A stretch of 64,000 nt of DNA from Neostapfia colusana (taxonomy: Eukaryota > Streptophyta > Magnoliopsida > Poales > Poaceae): NCBI GenBank assembly GCA_030760725.1, contig JASWHV010000018.1, forward strand, positions 25,142,273 to 25,206,272, read 5' to 3'. The notes beneath the pieces were generated by a model that was given only the letters and a program-made list of their open reading frames with translations, had not been told where the DNA came from and did no database searches. Positions 45,790-57,662 of the stretch are shown here, one piece after another; position 1 is the first letter of the stretch, and each line of letters begins with the position of its first letter. The position numbers and the translations under genes are program-made.

Positions 45790-46795
45790 ATGACCAAGCT
45801 TCCTTCAGCGGCAAACTCTCCCTCTCCGCGGTCACGGCGAACCGTGACCACAGGGGAGAGTACATGATGACACACTCAGGACGGAGTGCGACAAGGCATG
45901 CTGGGAGCCAGCAACCGGCTCTGGCAGCGCCGACCCCGGCAATGCAGGCTCCATCCAGCGTCAGGCCTTCAGTAGCGCCGGGCGTATCCGGTGGGGGTGC
46001 GCTAGCCTCAGCAAGGGCGCTACTGCGCAATCCGCCTGCTGGGGACGCGCCTCAGGCGGCGACCCAGCAGTGGATTCGCGAGGTAGACCATCTTGACGTC
46101 GGCCTCGACCCAGCCTGAAGGGCAGATCTTCGCTACGCGGGCTCTGCCCCAGGCATATGTCACGCAGTATATGCCACAACCATATGCCCTGCAAACGGCG
46201 TCCCCGGTCTATAGAGCGGCCTTGCCCATACCGGGGCATACTGTGCCAGCGGAGGACCAGGCATTCGCGGCGCTGATACCTGCACTGGGAGCCAGCAACC
46301 GGCTCTGGCAGCGCCGACCCCGGCAATGCTGGCTCCGACCAGCGTCAGGTTTTCAGTAGCGCTGGGTGTACCTAGTGAAGGTGCGCTAGCTGCAGCGAAG
46401 AGCGCTGCTACTCAATATGCCACAGTCGTATGTCCTGTGTATGGCCGCCGGAGCATGCGATGCTCAGCGCGAACCAAGCATTCGTGGCATCAGAACCTGC
46501 GGCGACAGAAGCGGGGTGTGCGGCCCTCGCGGCCCGCCTTCGCTTCACGAAATGGCCGCGCAAGTTTCGGTCACTCTCGCCTGAGAAGTACGACGGCAGC
46601 ATCAACCCGGCGGAATTCCTCCAGAAGCCGGGAAATCCAGAAGCTCGCGGGGCGCTTCCGGAAGGGGAAGCAGCCCCTAGCTGATGCCCCATCCTATAGT
46701 AAGGGAGGGCAACCAGAAGGTCGAGGCCCGAGACGGCGACGACTGCCAGGTGGATTTCCAGGAGATCCGGCGCGCCGCAAAGGCAGCGCGCAATC
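45790..46795 (+). pseudogene. gag: B gag, rearranged and core-deleted
   Basis: Start MTKLPSAANS at 45790, with an early stop near 45865. A later piece (46093-46280) matches the TSASTQPEGQIFATRALPQ region. A block matching 45905-45990 reappears at about 46285-46370, so part of the N-terminus is duplicated out of place. Near 46620 sequence jumps from NPAEFLQ directly to EIQKLAGRFRKGKQ, deleting the whole gag domain and Cys/His cluster. No capsid could be made. Confidence 0.85.
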
Positions 46796-47634
46796 ATGGA
46801 AGCTCCATCTCCAGTGACGACGAGCACTGGAAGATGCCCTGTGACATCTTCGGCGGGTCCGCTGACCCCCCTGACCAGAAGCATGGCTAAGGCCTTGCGA
46901 CGAGCGGTAGCGTCGGTGGTTCCCCTCCCAGGTGCAGTACCGCACCTCAGGTGGATGGGAACCCCCATCAGCTCTGATGACACCGACTGCCCCAGGAACA
47001 TGGCTGGGGCCGGCCAACTACCGCTCGTGGTGGCCCTTACCGTCGCCAATGTGAAGATGTACCACGTTTTGGTGGATGGTGGGGCTGGACTGAACCTCAT
47101 CAGTCACGCAGCCTTCCAGAAGCTGCAGATCCCGATGGCCAAGCTCGCCCCATCAAGCCCGTTCTCAGGGGTAGGGCCGGGACAGGTCGTTTCCTACGGC
47201 CGCATCAGCCTCCCGGTGACCTTTGGGGCACCGGACAGCTACCGGACGGAGTACATTCTGGTCGACATGGCCGAGACTGACCTCCCCTTCAATGCCACAA
47301 TCGGTAGGCCAGCCCTGTACCGATTCATGGCAATAGCCCACTACGGCTACCTTGTCTTGAAGATGCCTACACCAACAGGCGTCCATAAGGTTGTGGAGAC
47401 CGTGTTGCCGCAGTATTAGCCTTGGAAAGGCTTCGGGCGCTTACAGCAACTAGAGCGCCAGCCCTCGGCAGTACAGGACCAAACCAGCTCCACCCAAGTG
47501 CACGCCACCGTGCCTCTACCGCCGCACCCCGCGTGCAACCCCTTGATGAGGACGACGTCCCCACAAGGCTCATCCAAATCAGCGCCGATGCCACCCAGAC
47601 CACCCGGGTAGCCGGGGGCCCGGGTAGCATATAG
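46796..47634 (+). pseudogene. B protease region and UAG
   Basis: Protease is well kept from about 46890 to 47390: VDGGAGLNLI, FSGVGPGQVV, LPFNATIGRPALYRF. A frame change near 47390 ends that reading at 47417-47419. The C-terminal linker continues in the 47422 frame to ATA TAG GAA GGC at 47632-47634, the third copy of the protease/RT UAG. The downstream hairpin arm has decayed here (CCCCCCTCC in place of CCTTCC). Protease is the best-preserved enzyme of B. Confidence 0.85.
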
Positions 47635-49461
47635 GAAGGCGCGCTCGTTGCCCCCCTCCGGCATGAGGTCGATGTGCTGCATGACAGCCATCACCGAGGC
47701 CAGAGATCCCCAGGGAGGTGATGGAGCATTACTTAAAGGTCTTTCCCGACGTCCAGCCGTCCGACGAGACGGAGAGCCGCCGCTCCCGGCGCTTGGCAAA
47801 CCGTGTTATTATCCCGAGGGCCAGCGAGAAGCTCCGGAAGCGCATCCACTACACCAGTCTCAATAAGGCATGTCCTAAAGACCTATTTTCTCTTCGGCTG
47901 ATAGAGCAAATAGTAGACTCGATACCAGGCTGTGATATGCTGCGCTTCCCAAATGCTTGCTAGGGCTCCCATCAGACCCCTGTGTCTGAAGTAGTTGAAG
48001 GGTGCCCCCTACCTACTAATCCCGGCGTAAGCCGACTCGGCATAGCTAGGGGTCCCGCGAATTTCTGGTTTTCGCGCAATGGCTTTAACCCCATACCACA
48101 GTAACCTGTTCCGCTACAAAGAAGCAAGCACCAGAAGACTAGACCTCGGATCCCTGACGCAACCTCCCGGAGCCCCCAGGACGACAGCGGAGCTTCCCGC
48201 GAGGTCCAAAGCAGCCTGAGGACCCCCGAGTGTCGGGCACCCGGCGATCTCCCCAGGCTAAAAGCTATCCCTTACAGCTCCATGCGGCGGGCGATGCCGC
48301 CGAATGGGCGGCGGAGCTACTGAAGTTTGATCTAGGTTCCCTTTCCCGCCATACAGACATTAACCGAGCATTAGTTCACTTGTGGCTGAAGTAGACGCAC
48401 GCTCAGGGGGCCATGAAGACGATGAAACAGGACCCTGAGCCCTGACCTTCATCTGGACTCATCAAATGATGTTCGCCCACGGCTCCCCGCGAAAGCAGGG
48501 GGCCGATGCTAGCGTATTGTTCCTCATGCCATCGGGGGAGCATTCTGGGTATGTGGCGCGTCTCAATTCCAAGGCAGCCAACACCATAGCAGAGTATGGA
48601 GTGCTCATCCTTCTCACTAGTCGTTGGCTCAGGGCTATCCCCAGTCTGGTTATCAACCAAGACGGCGGAGACAAACCCCCTCGCCTTGGACCTGCACCAC
48701 GTACCGCGCGCTAGCAAGGCCGCAGCTGACGACCTTTCAACAAGGGCCCCCACTGCCACCGGAGCCGCTGTGCCTGAAGGGGGCCTCGAGAGGACGTTGC
48801 CGCGACCCACAGCCCGGCCCGCCGAGCCGGGCAAAGGGGGCTAGACCAGCACCTCAAAGCTGGCGGTCCCGGCGGCCATGAGCGCCGCCAAGGATCATAA
48901 GCGTCACTGGGGACTCCGTGCAACCCAGCGCTCAAGATCCAGATGCTCAAGTCAGACCCGATGCATGGATCACGGAGGTCCGGGACTACTTGAAAGACAA
49001 TATCCTCCCTGATGAACGTGTATCCGCTGAACGGATTGCGCGTATGGCTAAGAGACACATGGCGGTAGAGGGGGATCTCTACCGACGTGGCGCCAACCAC
49101 ATCCTATTGCGGTGCATAACCCAGGGGGAAGGCTGCGACTTGTTCGCTGAGATCCATGGAGGCGAATGTGGGAGTCATTCTTCCTCACGCACGCTTGTCG
49201 ATAAAGCCTTTCGGCATGGTTTCTACTAGCCGGCAACACTCCAGGATGCCGTCGAGCTGGTCGAGAGCTGCTAGGCATGCCTGTTCCATGCCAAGCAGAT
49301 CCATACACCGGCTTGGATGGTACGGATGATCCAGCCCGCATGGCCATTTGCCGTACTGGGGCTGGACATCCCGGGCCTGGGACCATTCCCCAGAACCGAA
49401 GACAAGGGACCCGCTCCCGAACCTTCGGAACACGGAACACCGCTGTAAGTTCTACCACTAG
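47635..49461 (+). pseudogene. pol: B pol fragments (RT start, RNase H pieces, integrase N-terminus)
   Basis: RT is recognisable only at about 47845-47960 (YTSLNKACPKD...SIPGCDMLRFP) and then lost with the YVDD core. 47970-48340 is low-similarity linker and RNase H sequence. The second RNase H is fragmentary (48480-48830). Integrase N-terminus is open 48918-49226 with its His pair, a stop replacing Trp at 49227-49229, then decayed sequence to LDIPG. The catalytic core is deleted and sequence resumes at the last codons near 49400. No enzyme remains. Confidence 0.88.
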
Positions 49462-50464
49462 AGCAACAATCAGGCTGGCCCTTCTTTTCATAGTAATTTC
49501 CATAAAAGTCCGTGAACCGGGCTTGGAGCAACTAAGCCTTAGGAGACGGTCCAGGACTACGTTCAGCTTTGCCTGGTTCCGACCCCAAGCGCGTAGAGTC
49601 TTGCTTCCCTTGAGGTGGGTCGTGGCCTACATATGCGGCCCTCCTTCCCCCGTATGGAAATTTATATGAAAAGAAGCCCACCCTACGTTGCTCTTCTTTG
49701 GTACTCATTTAATTTACTTATTAAATTTCTATGATTACCCTACTAACGCGTGCTCACTATGCGTTCAATTCCCTCTTCTCATTTTCATCTTTAGTCGGAA
49801 TTTGCTGCAGATATGACTAAGGAATAGAGGGGGGAGCCCCCAAGGAGAATTACTTTTTTCTTATGTGCAGGATTTCTCAGCCTCAGCTCCCCGCAGTAGT
49901 ATGGTAGGCGCATCCACCCAATAGAACGCACCTACCAGGGGGCCGCTACGGGATCGCGGTAGGCCAGAAACCCTAAGGTAAGATCAAAGGGCTAGCCCTC
50001 GCAGGGGTGGGGTCTGAAGGCCCCACGTGTCCGGCAGGGCCGGGCCTCCCACCTCTTCGAGGGGAGCTCCGGGATCGCCGCGTGGTCTACAGGGAGAGGC
50101 CCGGGACCTCCACGTGCCCTGCGGGCCAGGACCTCTTCCTAGGCAGGAGCTCCGGGCCCGCCACGTGACCAACAGGCTCGGACCCCCCTCCGATCTCGTG
50201 AGGCGGGTCCTGGAGACCTCCGGAACCCTTAGTATACAGTGGGGACCCGGACAAGGTGTCCATGCAGAGCTTCGAGATTGGTCAAGGCCTCCGAGCCCTT
50301 GCGGAGCTAAGGGCTCGGTCGGGAAAGGCCAAGAAGAAGACTAGGGCATGCAGACACAGAAAGAAACAGGAGTCTGTCCATACAAAGGCTCCACGAGCTG
50401 GGCTACAGACTCAACAAAAATAAAGAAAGGAAGTACAGGGCCTTGTAGACACGAGGGCGGGTGC
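49462..50464 (+). other. B 3' noncoding region before the antisense gene
   Basis: Homologous to T 27541-28372. AT-rich stretch near 49710-49735, then G-box-type blocks at about 50020-50170. No gene seen. Confidence 0.7.
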
Positions 50465-53000
50465 CTAGTGGTCCCCAGACTCCCGATGAAACCTAGAGGC
50501 CACGAGGGCAGCTAAGTCCTCGACTTCGGCCCTGGCAGCTTCCTCCTGGTCGGCGATGGGTCCTAAACGGACCGGCCCCAGGGAAAAGGAAGGGTCTCGG
50601 CTAACGAAGCACGACAGAACGTGCATCGCAACCTCCTTCGCAAGACCCCGACCTTCCGCTTCCATCTCGTCGGCGATCACTGATTCAAGCCGACCTAGCT
50701 CGTCGCCAAGAGACTCAAGGGCTGGGGCCGCTTCGGACACCGGCCGTGCTGGGGTCTCAGCCGAGCGGTGGTCTTCTCCTCCTCGTCTGCAGCAGCGCGT
50801 TCCCGATCAGCGACGGCATGCTCCCGACGGGCTACCTGCAGCTGCAACTCCTCCGCGGCGGCGGAACACTCCTTGGCTTTGGCTTCAGCTTTGGCCAGAG
50901 CCTCGCGGTAGGTGGCACGAACCCGCTGGGCCTCTAGCTCCAAGCGGCTAATGGCCTTATTCTGGGCGCCAAGCAGAGCACTCATGGCCTCAAGCCTTGA
51001 CTGCCTTGAGTCGAGGTCCGCCCGGGCCCGCTGCTGCCAGCTGAGAAGGCGGTCCCTCTCGCCGGCCAATGCCTTCCGCTCCTGCTCAAAGGCAGATTGG
51101 AGCTGCCGGGAGCTGGTCTGGGCACGCTCCATGGCGTCCCACACGGGTACCGGAGCAGGGGGAGCAGGAGTCGCGCCGCTGGACTCCCCGGACGAGTCCA
51201 AGACCGGCGGGAGCGCCGGCGCCTCGGCAGCTACGGGGGGTGCTGTCATAAGCAGGCCAGGGGGCCAGCAGGCACACCTACAGCGGCCCTCCCGGTCTCA
51301 AGACCTGGCTTCTGGGCTGGTGAAGGAGGGCGGGTAGGAGCAGATGCGGCCACTGAGGCCACTGCCCCCGTCGATTTGGGAGCTATGGGGGCCGCCGCGG
51401 CCCCCAGGTGCCGAGGCGCGGAGCCCCCGCTGGTGAAGGCGGCCGGATAAGAGGCCCGCCCCTGGCAGCCGGTCGGTCCCTGCAAGGAAGAAGAAGCCCT
51501 CAGAATAAGAGAAGAGGCAGGAGCTCTACTCCTATAAGTCAGAAAGAATAACACTTACTGAGAGGCATGAGCGCTCCAGCGAGCTTGCTGCACTGGCCTC
51601 TGGGCTGTAGCTGAACTACCAGGACCAGCGGCTGGAACGGTCGCGGAATGGGACGCCTGGACCTCCGGCACGCTCGCCGGCGTCGCCCCACCAACATCCG
51701 TCCTAGGAGCCCCGCCGCTCGAGGGAGGATGGCGAGATACGTGGGCTGATTCGGACGGCTGCTGTCTAGGGAGAGACCCGCTGGGGAGGGACACTCGGGA
51801 CCTCTTCGGGTCGCCACCCGATGGACCAGCACCTCCGGGAGATGGAAGCAAGGTAGCTCCGGCACCCTGGATTGGCACAGGCGGCGCCCTTGGAGGAGAC
51901 CAAGCGCGTTTTTTCTCTAGATGCCCGGGGGCCGGCTCTTTTCCTTTCCCTTTATCGGCGGCTTGGGTTCCATCGGCTCTGGGGGAAGGTTTGGCAGCAG
52001 TGGATGCCTCATGCCCTGATTCGGGGTGCTCGGTTCCTGGAATGGTGATGCCCCGGAAGGCATCCCCGACCTGACGAACGGCAATCCAGATATCATCAAG
52101 GTTCGGCATCTTCCGCAGGAGCTCTGACCTCCTCTTAGGCTCCAAGAAGAGGGGGGTGGCAGAAGGCGGAAAGACGGGGACGCCGCTGGGAATATAGTCA
52201 CCGCTCACCTTGCTCACCATCTCCTCCAGCTCCTCGTCGGAAGGGACAGAGCCGGGGCCTCTCTCCAGCCTGGTACAGTCCTGCTCACCGGTGTAGTACC
52301 ACGCTGGGCGGCTGCGTTGCTGCAAGGGAGCAATGTGGCGGGACACAAAGTCCATCAGAACCATTAGAGACGTCAGCCCCTCGTTGTCCATGAACCGGAT
52401 CCGCTCCAAGACCGGAGTGTACTCCTGCTCCAGCTCAGGGATCTCCTCCCAGAAGCGGCGATCGGTGGTTGGGCTGGCGGTTGGGAGTTGTAGGCGATCG
52501 TGCTCATCGGTCTGCACTACCACCCAGCTCTCCCTCCAGTTCTCCCACCTTGATGCGCTGAAGGGCAGGAGGTATCCGGAGACCTTGGGGTCTTTGCAGC
52601 GATGCTGGAAGTAATACGCCCCCATCTGAGTCTTTGAGCCGCGTCCGGTCGTACGCAGCACAAAGAAGTGGCGGAAGAGCGTCACGGAGGCGTGCACCCC
52701 CACGAACATCTCGCAGAAGTGGACAAAAACTGCCGCCATTGCGAGGGAGTTGGGGGAGAGATGGTGGAGTTGGAGACCGTATGTCTCCAGCAGGGTGACG
52801 AAGAAGGAAGAAATCGGCGGAACGAACCCCGCCAGAGCATAAGCGGTAAAGAAGACCATCTCCCCCTTTCCCAGGACCAGGGGGAGAGATCCTCAGCGGA
52901 GCCGATGCTTCTGCTCTTCCGAGCGCCAGCCCAGCAGCCTGCGCACTGGCCCGAGCTCGGAGGAGCGAACGAGGCGCGTCGGAAGCAAGTTGGAAGCCAT
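50465..53000 (-). pseudogene. B long antisense ORF (PF04195-like, spliced), lightly broken
   Basis: Start MASNLLPTRLV at 53000. A TGA near 52897-52895 replaces an Arg codon. From Met 52859 the frame is open for 434 codons: the PF04195-like domain (ALAGFVPPISSFFVTLLETY; FCEMFVGVHASVTLF; the intact ESWVVV that T has lost) and a basic KKRAWSPPRAPP stretch. The 79-base intron is 51558-51480. Beyond it a one-base loss and other indels split the Pro-rich linker. The coiled coil (about 51160-50800) and tail (50740-50465) remain, with a deletion between them near 50770. The domain half is better kept here than B's gag or pol. Function unknown. Confidence 0.8.
51480..51558 (-). other. Putative 79-nt intron in the B antisense ORF
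   Basis: Donor CA|GTAAGTGTT at 51558, acceptor TTCCTTGCAG ending at 51480; same sites and length as in T. Confidence 0.7.
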
Positions 53001-53487
53001 AGCGAAAGAAGGCGCAAGGGCAGGAGAGCCGGGGCGCAAGAGTTCAAGGGAAGTACGAGCGCAATGCGAAGGGAAGCCGCGATGCGGGTGAGATCACCTT
53101 TTAAAACTTTCCAGTGATGGTTCGAGGTAATTCGAAAACCTCTGGAAACATCGCATCGGCGACCTCGCCGGCTCCGAGACTGGGCGCCAATGAAAGCTGG
53201 GCCCAAGCCGCTATACTAAAGCGGTGGGGTCAAGGAGTCAGTCTCCTCAGAAGATGAGCCGGCAAGGCCCTTCAGCGGTTCCCGAAGAAAGCGCCGCAAC
53301 GTGCAGAAGTGGCAGCCTTGGGAACCACCGCAGTAAAAGCAATCATCAAGTGGGCGCACGCTCTCACGACCCCGCGGCCGTTCGTGCTCCGCGGTCAAGT
53401 CGGGACTTAGAGAAAGTGCGCGGATCGGAAAAGACGGAGGTCCCACCTCGGGCTCGCTATCTCCCCCGAGATGGGCCCGGGGGCCAC
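53001..53487 (+). other. B terminal noncoding region
   Basis: Homologous to T 31244-31739; ends GGGCCCGGGGGCCAC before the LTR. No gene seen. Confidence 0.65.
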
Positions 53488-54586
53488 TGTCGGTACCTGA
53501 GATATGGGGTACCCCCGCGCACAGGGTAAAATGCCCAAGGTGCTCGCCCTTCTCCGCAGGGAGAGCTCCGAAGGCGCCACGCGTCTGGCGGGGCCGGACC
53601 TCCCTCCCTTCAGAGGAGAGCTCCGGGCCCGCCACGTGGCATACAGAAGCCGGACCTCCCCCTCCGCGGGAGAGAGGTCCGAAGACGCCACGCGTCCAGC
53701 GGGGCCGGACCTCCCTCTCCTCAGAGGTGAGCTCTAGGCCCGCCACGTGGCATGCAGAAGCAGGACCTCCCCCTCCGCGGGAGAGAGGCCCGAAGGCGCC
53801 ACGCGTCCAGCGGGGCCGGACCTCCCTCTCCTCAGAGAAGACCTCCGGACCCGCCACGTGGCTAGAAGAACGGTGCTGCCTGCCCCTGAGCGGTAGGCAG
53901 CGGGCGTAAAGGCGCCCCTCACCTTGCCCGTACAAGGTATTCAAGGCCCGCGTCTTCCCAAGACACGGAAACGCGGAGCACGCGCCTGTCAGGTGCCGTT
54001 GCGTCCAGTCGCATCACAGATTGGCGCGCGGTGTCAGAACCTGACAGGTAATAAATGCCGCGACAAGACATCCCATGCCGCCTGCGCTGTCATCAACCAC
54101 TATGACTAGTGCGCGGCATGGGCAGGGCGGCAAAAGGAAGACTCAGAAGCCTTCGACCAGAGGCAACCACCGGCATAACTACAGATACGGTAGATAATAG
54201 ACAATCTTCCCGGGACCACCTGTCGGGTCCTGGCTTCCCTTGTAAGCCGCCCGAGCCTTGGACTATAAAAGGCTCGGGTAGGCGTCGATAGCAAGGGTTC
54301 GCATTCTGCAACTCATATGCTAGCCACACACTCTCAAGCTGTAACTCACCCCCAAGCTCAGGCCCCCGGCCCTGAGTAGCAAGCAATACAGCGAGCTCCA
54401 TAGCTCGCCGTGGATGTAGGGTTTTACGCTCCGGCGGCCTGAACCACGTAAAACTCCCCGTGTCAAGCTCTCACTAACTCGTCCATCCGCGCAAGCTCTC
54501 CGCTAGGAACTAGCCCCTCCAAAAAAAGAACCTCCGCGGGCTGCCCAGTGCAGGCCCAGGGGAAGTGTCGATCGCACACTTCGACA
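53488..54586 (+). repeat. 3' LTR of B
   Basis: 1099 bp, intact ends. Perfect arms CCCGAGCCTT/AAGGCTCGGG around TATAAAAG (54264-54271). Confidence 0.95.
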
Positions 54587-54591
54587 GACCC
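54587..54591. other. Target site duplication of B, right (GACCC)
   Basis: Matches 44629-44633; C pol resumes here. Confidence 0.96.
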
Positions 54592-55832
54592 GATGCATGG
54601 ATCACGGAGATCCGGGACTACTTGAAGGACAACATCCTCCCTGATGAACATACAGCCGCTGAACGGATTGTGCGTATGGCTAAGAGGTACGCGCTGGTAG
54701 AGGGGGATCTCTACCGGCGTGGCGCCAACCACATCCTATTGCGGTGTATAACCCAGGGGGAAGGCTGCGACTTGCTCGCTGAGATCCATGGAGGCGAATG
54801 TGGAAGTCATTCTTCCTCGCGCACGCTTGTCGGTAAAGCCTTCCGGCATGGCTTCTACTGGCCGACAGCACTCCAGAATGCCGTCAAGCTGGTCGAGAGC
54901 TGCAAGGCGTGCCAGTTCCACGCCAAGCAGATCCATACACCGGCTCAGGCGGTACAGATGATCCCGCCCTCGTGGCCGTTTGCCGTGTGGGGGCTGGGCA
55001 TCCTGGGACCATTTCCCAGAACCGTCGGGGGGTTCCGGTACCTCTATGTCGCTATCGACAAGTTCACCAAATGGCCGGAAGCTACAACAGTTGTCACCAT
55101 CAATAAACAATCCGCAGTAAAATTCATCAAGTCTATTGTCTGCCGGTTCGGGGTCCCAAACAGGATCATCACCGACAATGGGACCCAGTTCACCAGCGCA
55201 GCATTCCAAGACTACTGTGAGGACCTTGGCATTCAGGTATGTTATGCCTCTGTCGCCCACCCGAGGAGCAATGGGCAAGTTGAGAGGGCCAATGCGGAGA
55301 TTCTCCGGGGCCTCAAGACTCACACCTTCGCCAGCCTGAAGAAACATGGTGCCAATTGGGTAGACGAGCTTCCGAGCACACTATGGGCTAACCGGACATC
55401 CCAGAGCCGGGCCACCGGGGAGACACCCTTCTTCATGGTGTACGGGGCTGAAGCTGTACTTCCCCCATAAATCACCATGAAGTCTCACCGTGTCCGGGCT
55501 TACGACGAAGCCACGCAGGACAACCTCCGGCGTGGAGAAATTGACCTCGTCGACGAGGTCCGATTACATGCGGCACTCCGTAACGCGCGGTACAGACAGG
55601 CGCTTCGGCGCTACCACCAGAGGTCTGTGCGTGCCCGGGAGCTGCAGGAAGGTGACCTGGTGTTGCGGCGCATACTTTCTCGCGAAGGGGCCCTCAAACT
55701 CTCCCCTAGTTGGGAAGGCCCCTTCCGAGTCACGAAAGTATGCCGCCCGGGTGTGTGCGCCTTTCCACCGAGGATGGGGACCTGCTCCCGAACCCTTGGA
55801 ACATAGAACACCTCCGTAAGTTCTACCCCTAA
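54592..55832 (+). pseudogene. pol: C pol, 3' part (integrase)
   Basis: Continues C pol after B. The HHCC finger is intact (HGGECGSH ... CKAC). The first catalytic Asp is changed: WGLGILGPF where W and Z read WGLDILGPF. TDNGTQF and VERANAE are kept. TAA at 55468-55470 replaces a Glu codon (AEAVLPP stop), and a one-base loss near 55748 shifts the last 30 codons. Natural stop at 55830-55832. Catalytically dead even without the stops. Confidence 0.93.
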
Positions 55833-56560
55833 GAGCAAAAATAGGACAGTACTTTCTTTTCGTAATGAACTCCATAGAGTCCAGGAGCAGCGCTCGGAGC
55901 AGCTAAACCCCAGGGGACGGTCCAGGACTACGTTCAGCTTTGCCTGGTTCCGACTCCAAGCGCGTAGAGTCTTGCTTCCCCTCTTAATGGGGTGGGTCGT
56001 GGCCTCCATGTTTAGCCTGCCTTCCTCCTATGGAAGGTTGTACGAAAAGAAATCTGCCCTACTTTGCTCTTTCCTTGTACTCATTTAAATTGTGAATTGA
56101 GTTTTTTTTATCACCCTTGCAGTACATGGTTGCCATGTGCTCAGCTCCCCCTATCTACAAGTCCCCAAGCATCAAGCGTATGGTTGGGGGCTGTAAGTCA
56201 AATAAGACTGTAAAACAAGGGAGGGGGAGCCCCCAAGGAGAATTACGTTTCCCCTACCTCTGTGCAGGACTTCCAGGTTGCGGCAACGGGGACTGCATGA
56301 AGTAGGGGGAAAGGAGCTACCAACTACTTTGACCCAGGACTAGAAGGGGCGGGGCCCGGGGGCCCTACGTGTCCAACATGGCCGAGGCTCCCGTCTCCGC
56401 AGTAAAAGCAATCATCAAGTGAGCGCACGCTCTCACGATCCCGTGGCCGTTCGTGCTCCGGCAGCGGTCAATTCGGGACTTAGAGAAAGTGCGCGGATCG
56501 GAAGAGACGGAGGTCCCACCTCGGGCTCGCTATCTCCCCCGAGATAGGCCCGGGGGCCAC
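55833..56560 (+). other. C 3' noncoding region
   Basis: Close match to X 1-832 in its first 500 bases, but lacks part of the G-box block. Ends with the conserved CGGGGGCCAC. No gene and no antisense ORF. Confidence 0.75.
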
Positions 56561-57657
56561 TGTCGGTACCTGAGATATGGGGTACCCCCGCGCACAGGGT
56601 AAAATGCCTAAGGTACTCGCCCTTATCCGCAGGGAGAGCTCCGAAGGCGCCACGCGTCCGGCGGGGCCGGACCTCCCTCTCCTCAGAAGAGAGCTCCGGG
56701 CCCGCCACGTGGCATACAGATGCCGGACCTCCCCCTCCGTGGGAGAGAGGTCCGAAGACGCCACGCGTCCAGCGGGGCCGGACCTCCCTCTCCGCAGAGG
56801 AGAGCTCCGGGCCCGCCACGTGGCATACAGAAGCCGGACCTCCCCCTCTGCGGGGAGAGGTCCAGAGGCTCCAGGTGCCCCGCAGGCCGGACCCTTCTCT
56901 CCTCAGAGAAGGTCTCCGGACCCGCCACGTGGCCAGAAGAACGGTGCTGCCCGCCCCCGAGCGGTAGGCAGCGGGCGTAAAGGCGCCCCACACCTTGCCC
57001 GTACAAGGTATTCAAGGCCCGCGTCTTCCCAAGACGCGGAAACGTGGAGCACGCGTCTGTCAGGTGCCGTTGCGCCCAGTCGCATCACAGACTGGCGCGC
57101 GGTGTCAGAACCTGCCAGCTAATAAACGCTGCGACAAGACATCTCATGACACCTGCGCCGTCATCAACCACTACGACTAGCGTGCGGCATGGGCAGGGCG
57201 GCAAGATGAAGACTCAGAAGCCTTCGACCAGAGGCAACTACCGGCGTAACTACAGATACGGTAGATAACGGACAATCTTCCCGGGACCACCTGTCGGGTC
57301 CCGGCTCCCCTTGTAAGCCGCCCGAGTCTTGGACTATAAAAGGCTCGGGTAGGTGTCGATAGCAAGGGTTCGCATTTTGCAACTCATACGCTAGCCATAC
57401 ACTCTCAAGCTGTAACTCACCCCCAAGCTCAGGCCCCCGGCCCTGAGCAGCAAGCAATACAGCGAGCTCCATAGCTCGCCGTGGACGTGGGGTTTTACGC
57501 TCCGGCGGCGTGAACCACGTAAAACTCTCCGTGTCAAGCTCTCACTAACTCGTCCATCTGCGCAAGCTCTCCGCTAGGAACTAGCCCCTCCGAAAAAAGA
57601 ACCTCCGCGGGCTGCCCAGGGCAGGCCCGGGGGAAGTGTCGACTGAACACTTCGACA
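56561..57657 (+). repeat. 3' LTR of C
   Basis: 1097 bp, TGTCGG...TTCGACA. TATA at 57335-57342. Confidence 0.95.
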
Positions 57658-57662
57658 ACCGC
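57658..57662. other. Target site duplication of C, right (ACCGC)
   Basis: Matches 38536-38540. Confidence 0.95.

Larger units (their letters stand above)
44634..54586 (+). mobile_element. Element B, non-autonomous retrotransposon with antisense gene (9953 bp)
   Basis: 5' LTR, PBS, rearranged gag, intact-looking protease, decayed RT/RNase H/integrase fragments, noncoding region, long antisense ORF, terminal region, 3' LTR. Duplications GACCC. Confidence 0.96.
38541..57657 (+). mobile_element. Element C, full-length retrotransposon split by B (about 9.2 kb without B)
   Basis: 5' LTR 38541-39636, PBS, gag-protease, UAG, pol interrupted by B (44634-54586), rest of pol to 55832, 3' noncoding, 3' LTR 56561-57657. 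Duplications ACCGC. No antisense ORF. Confidence 0.96.
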
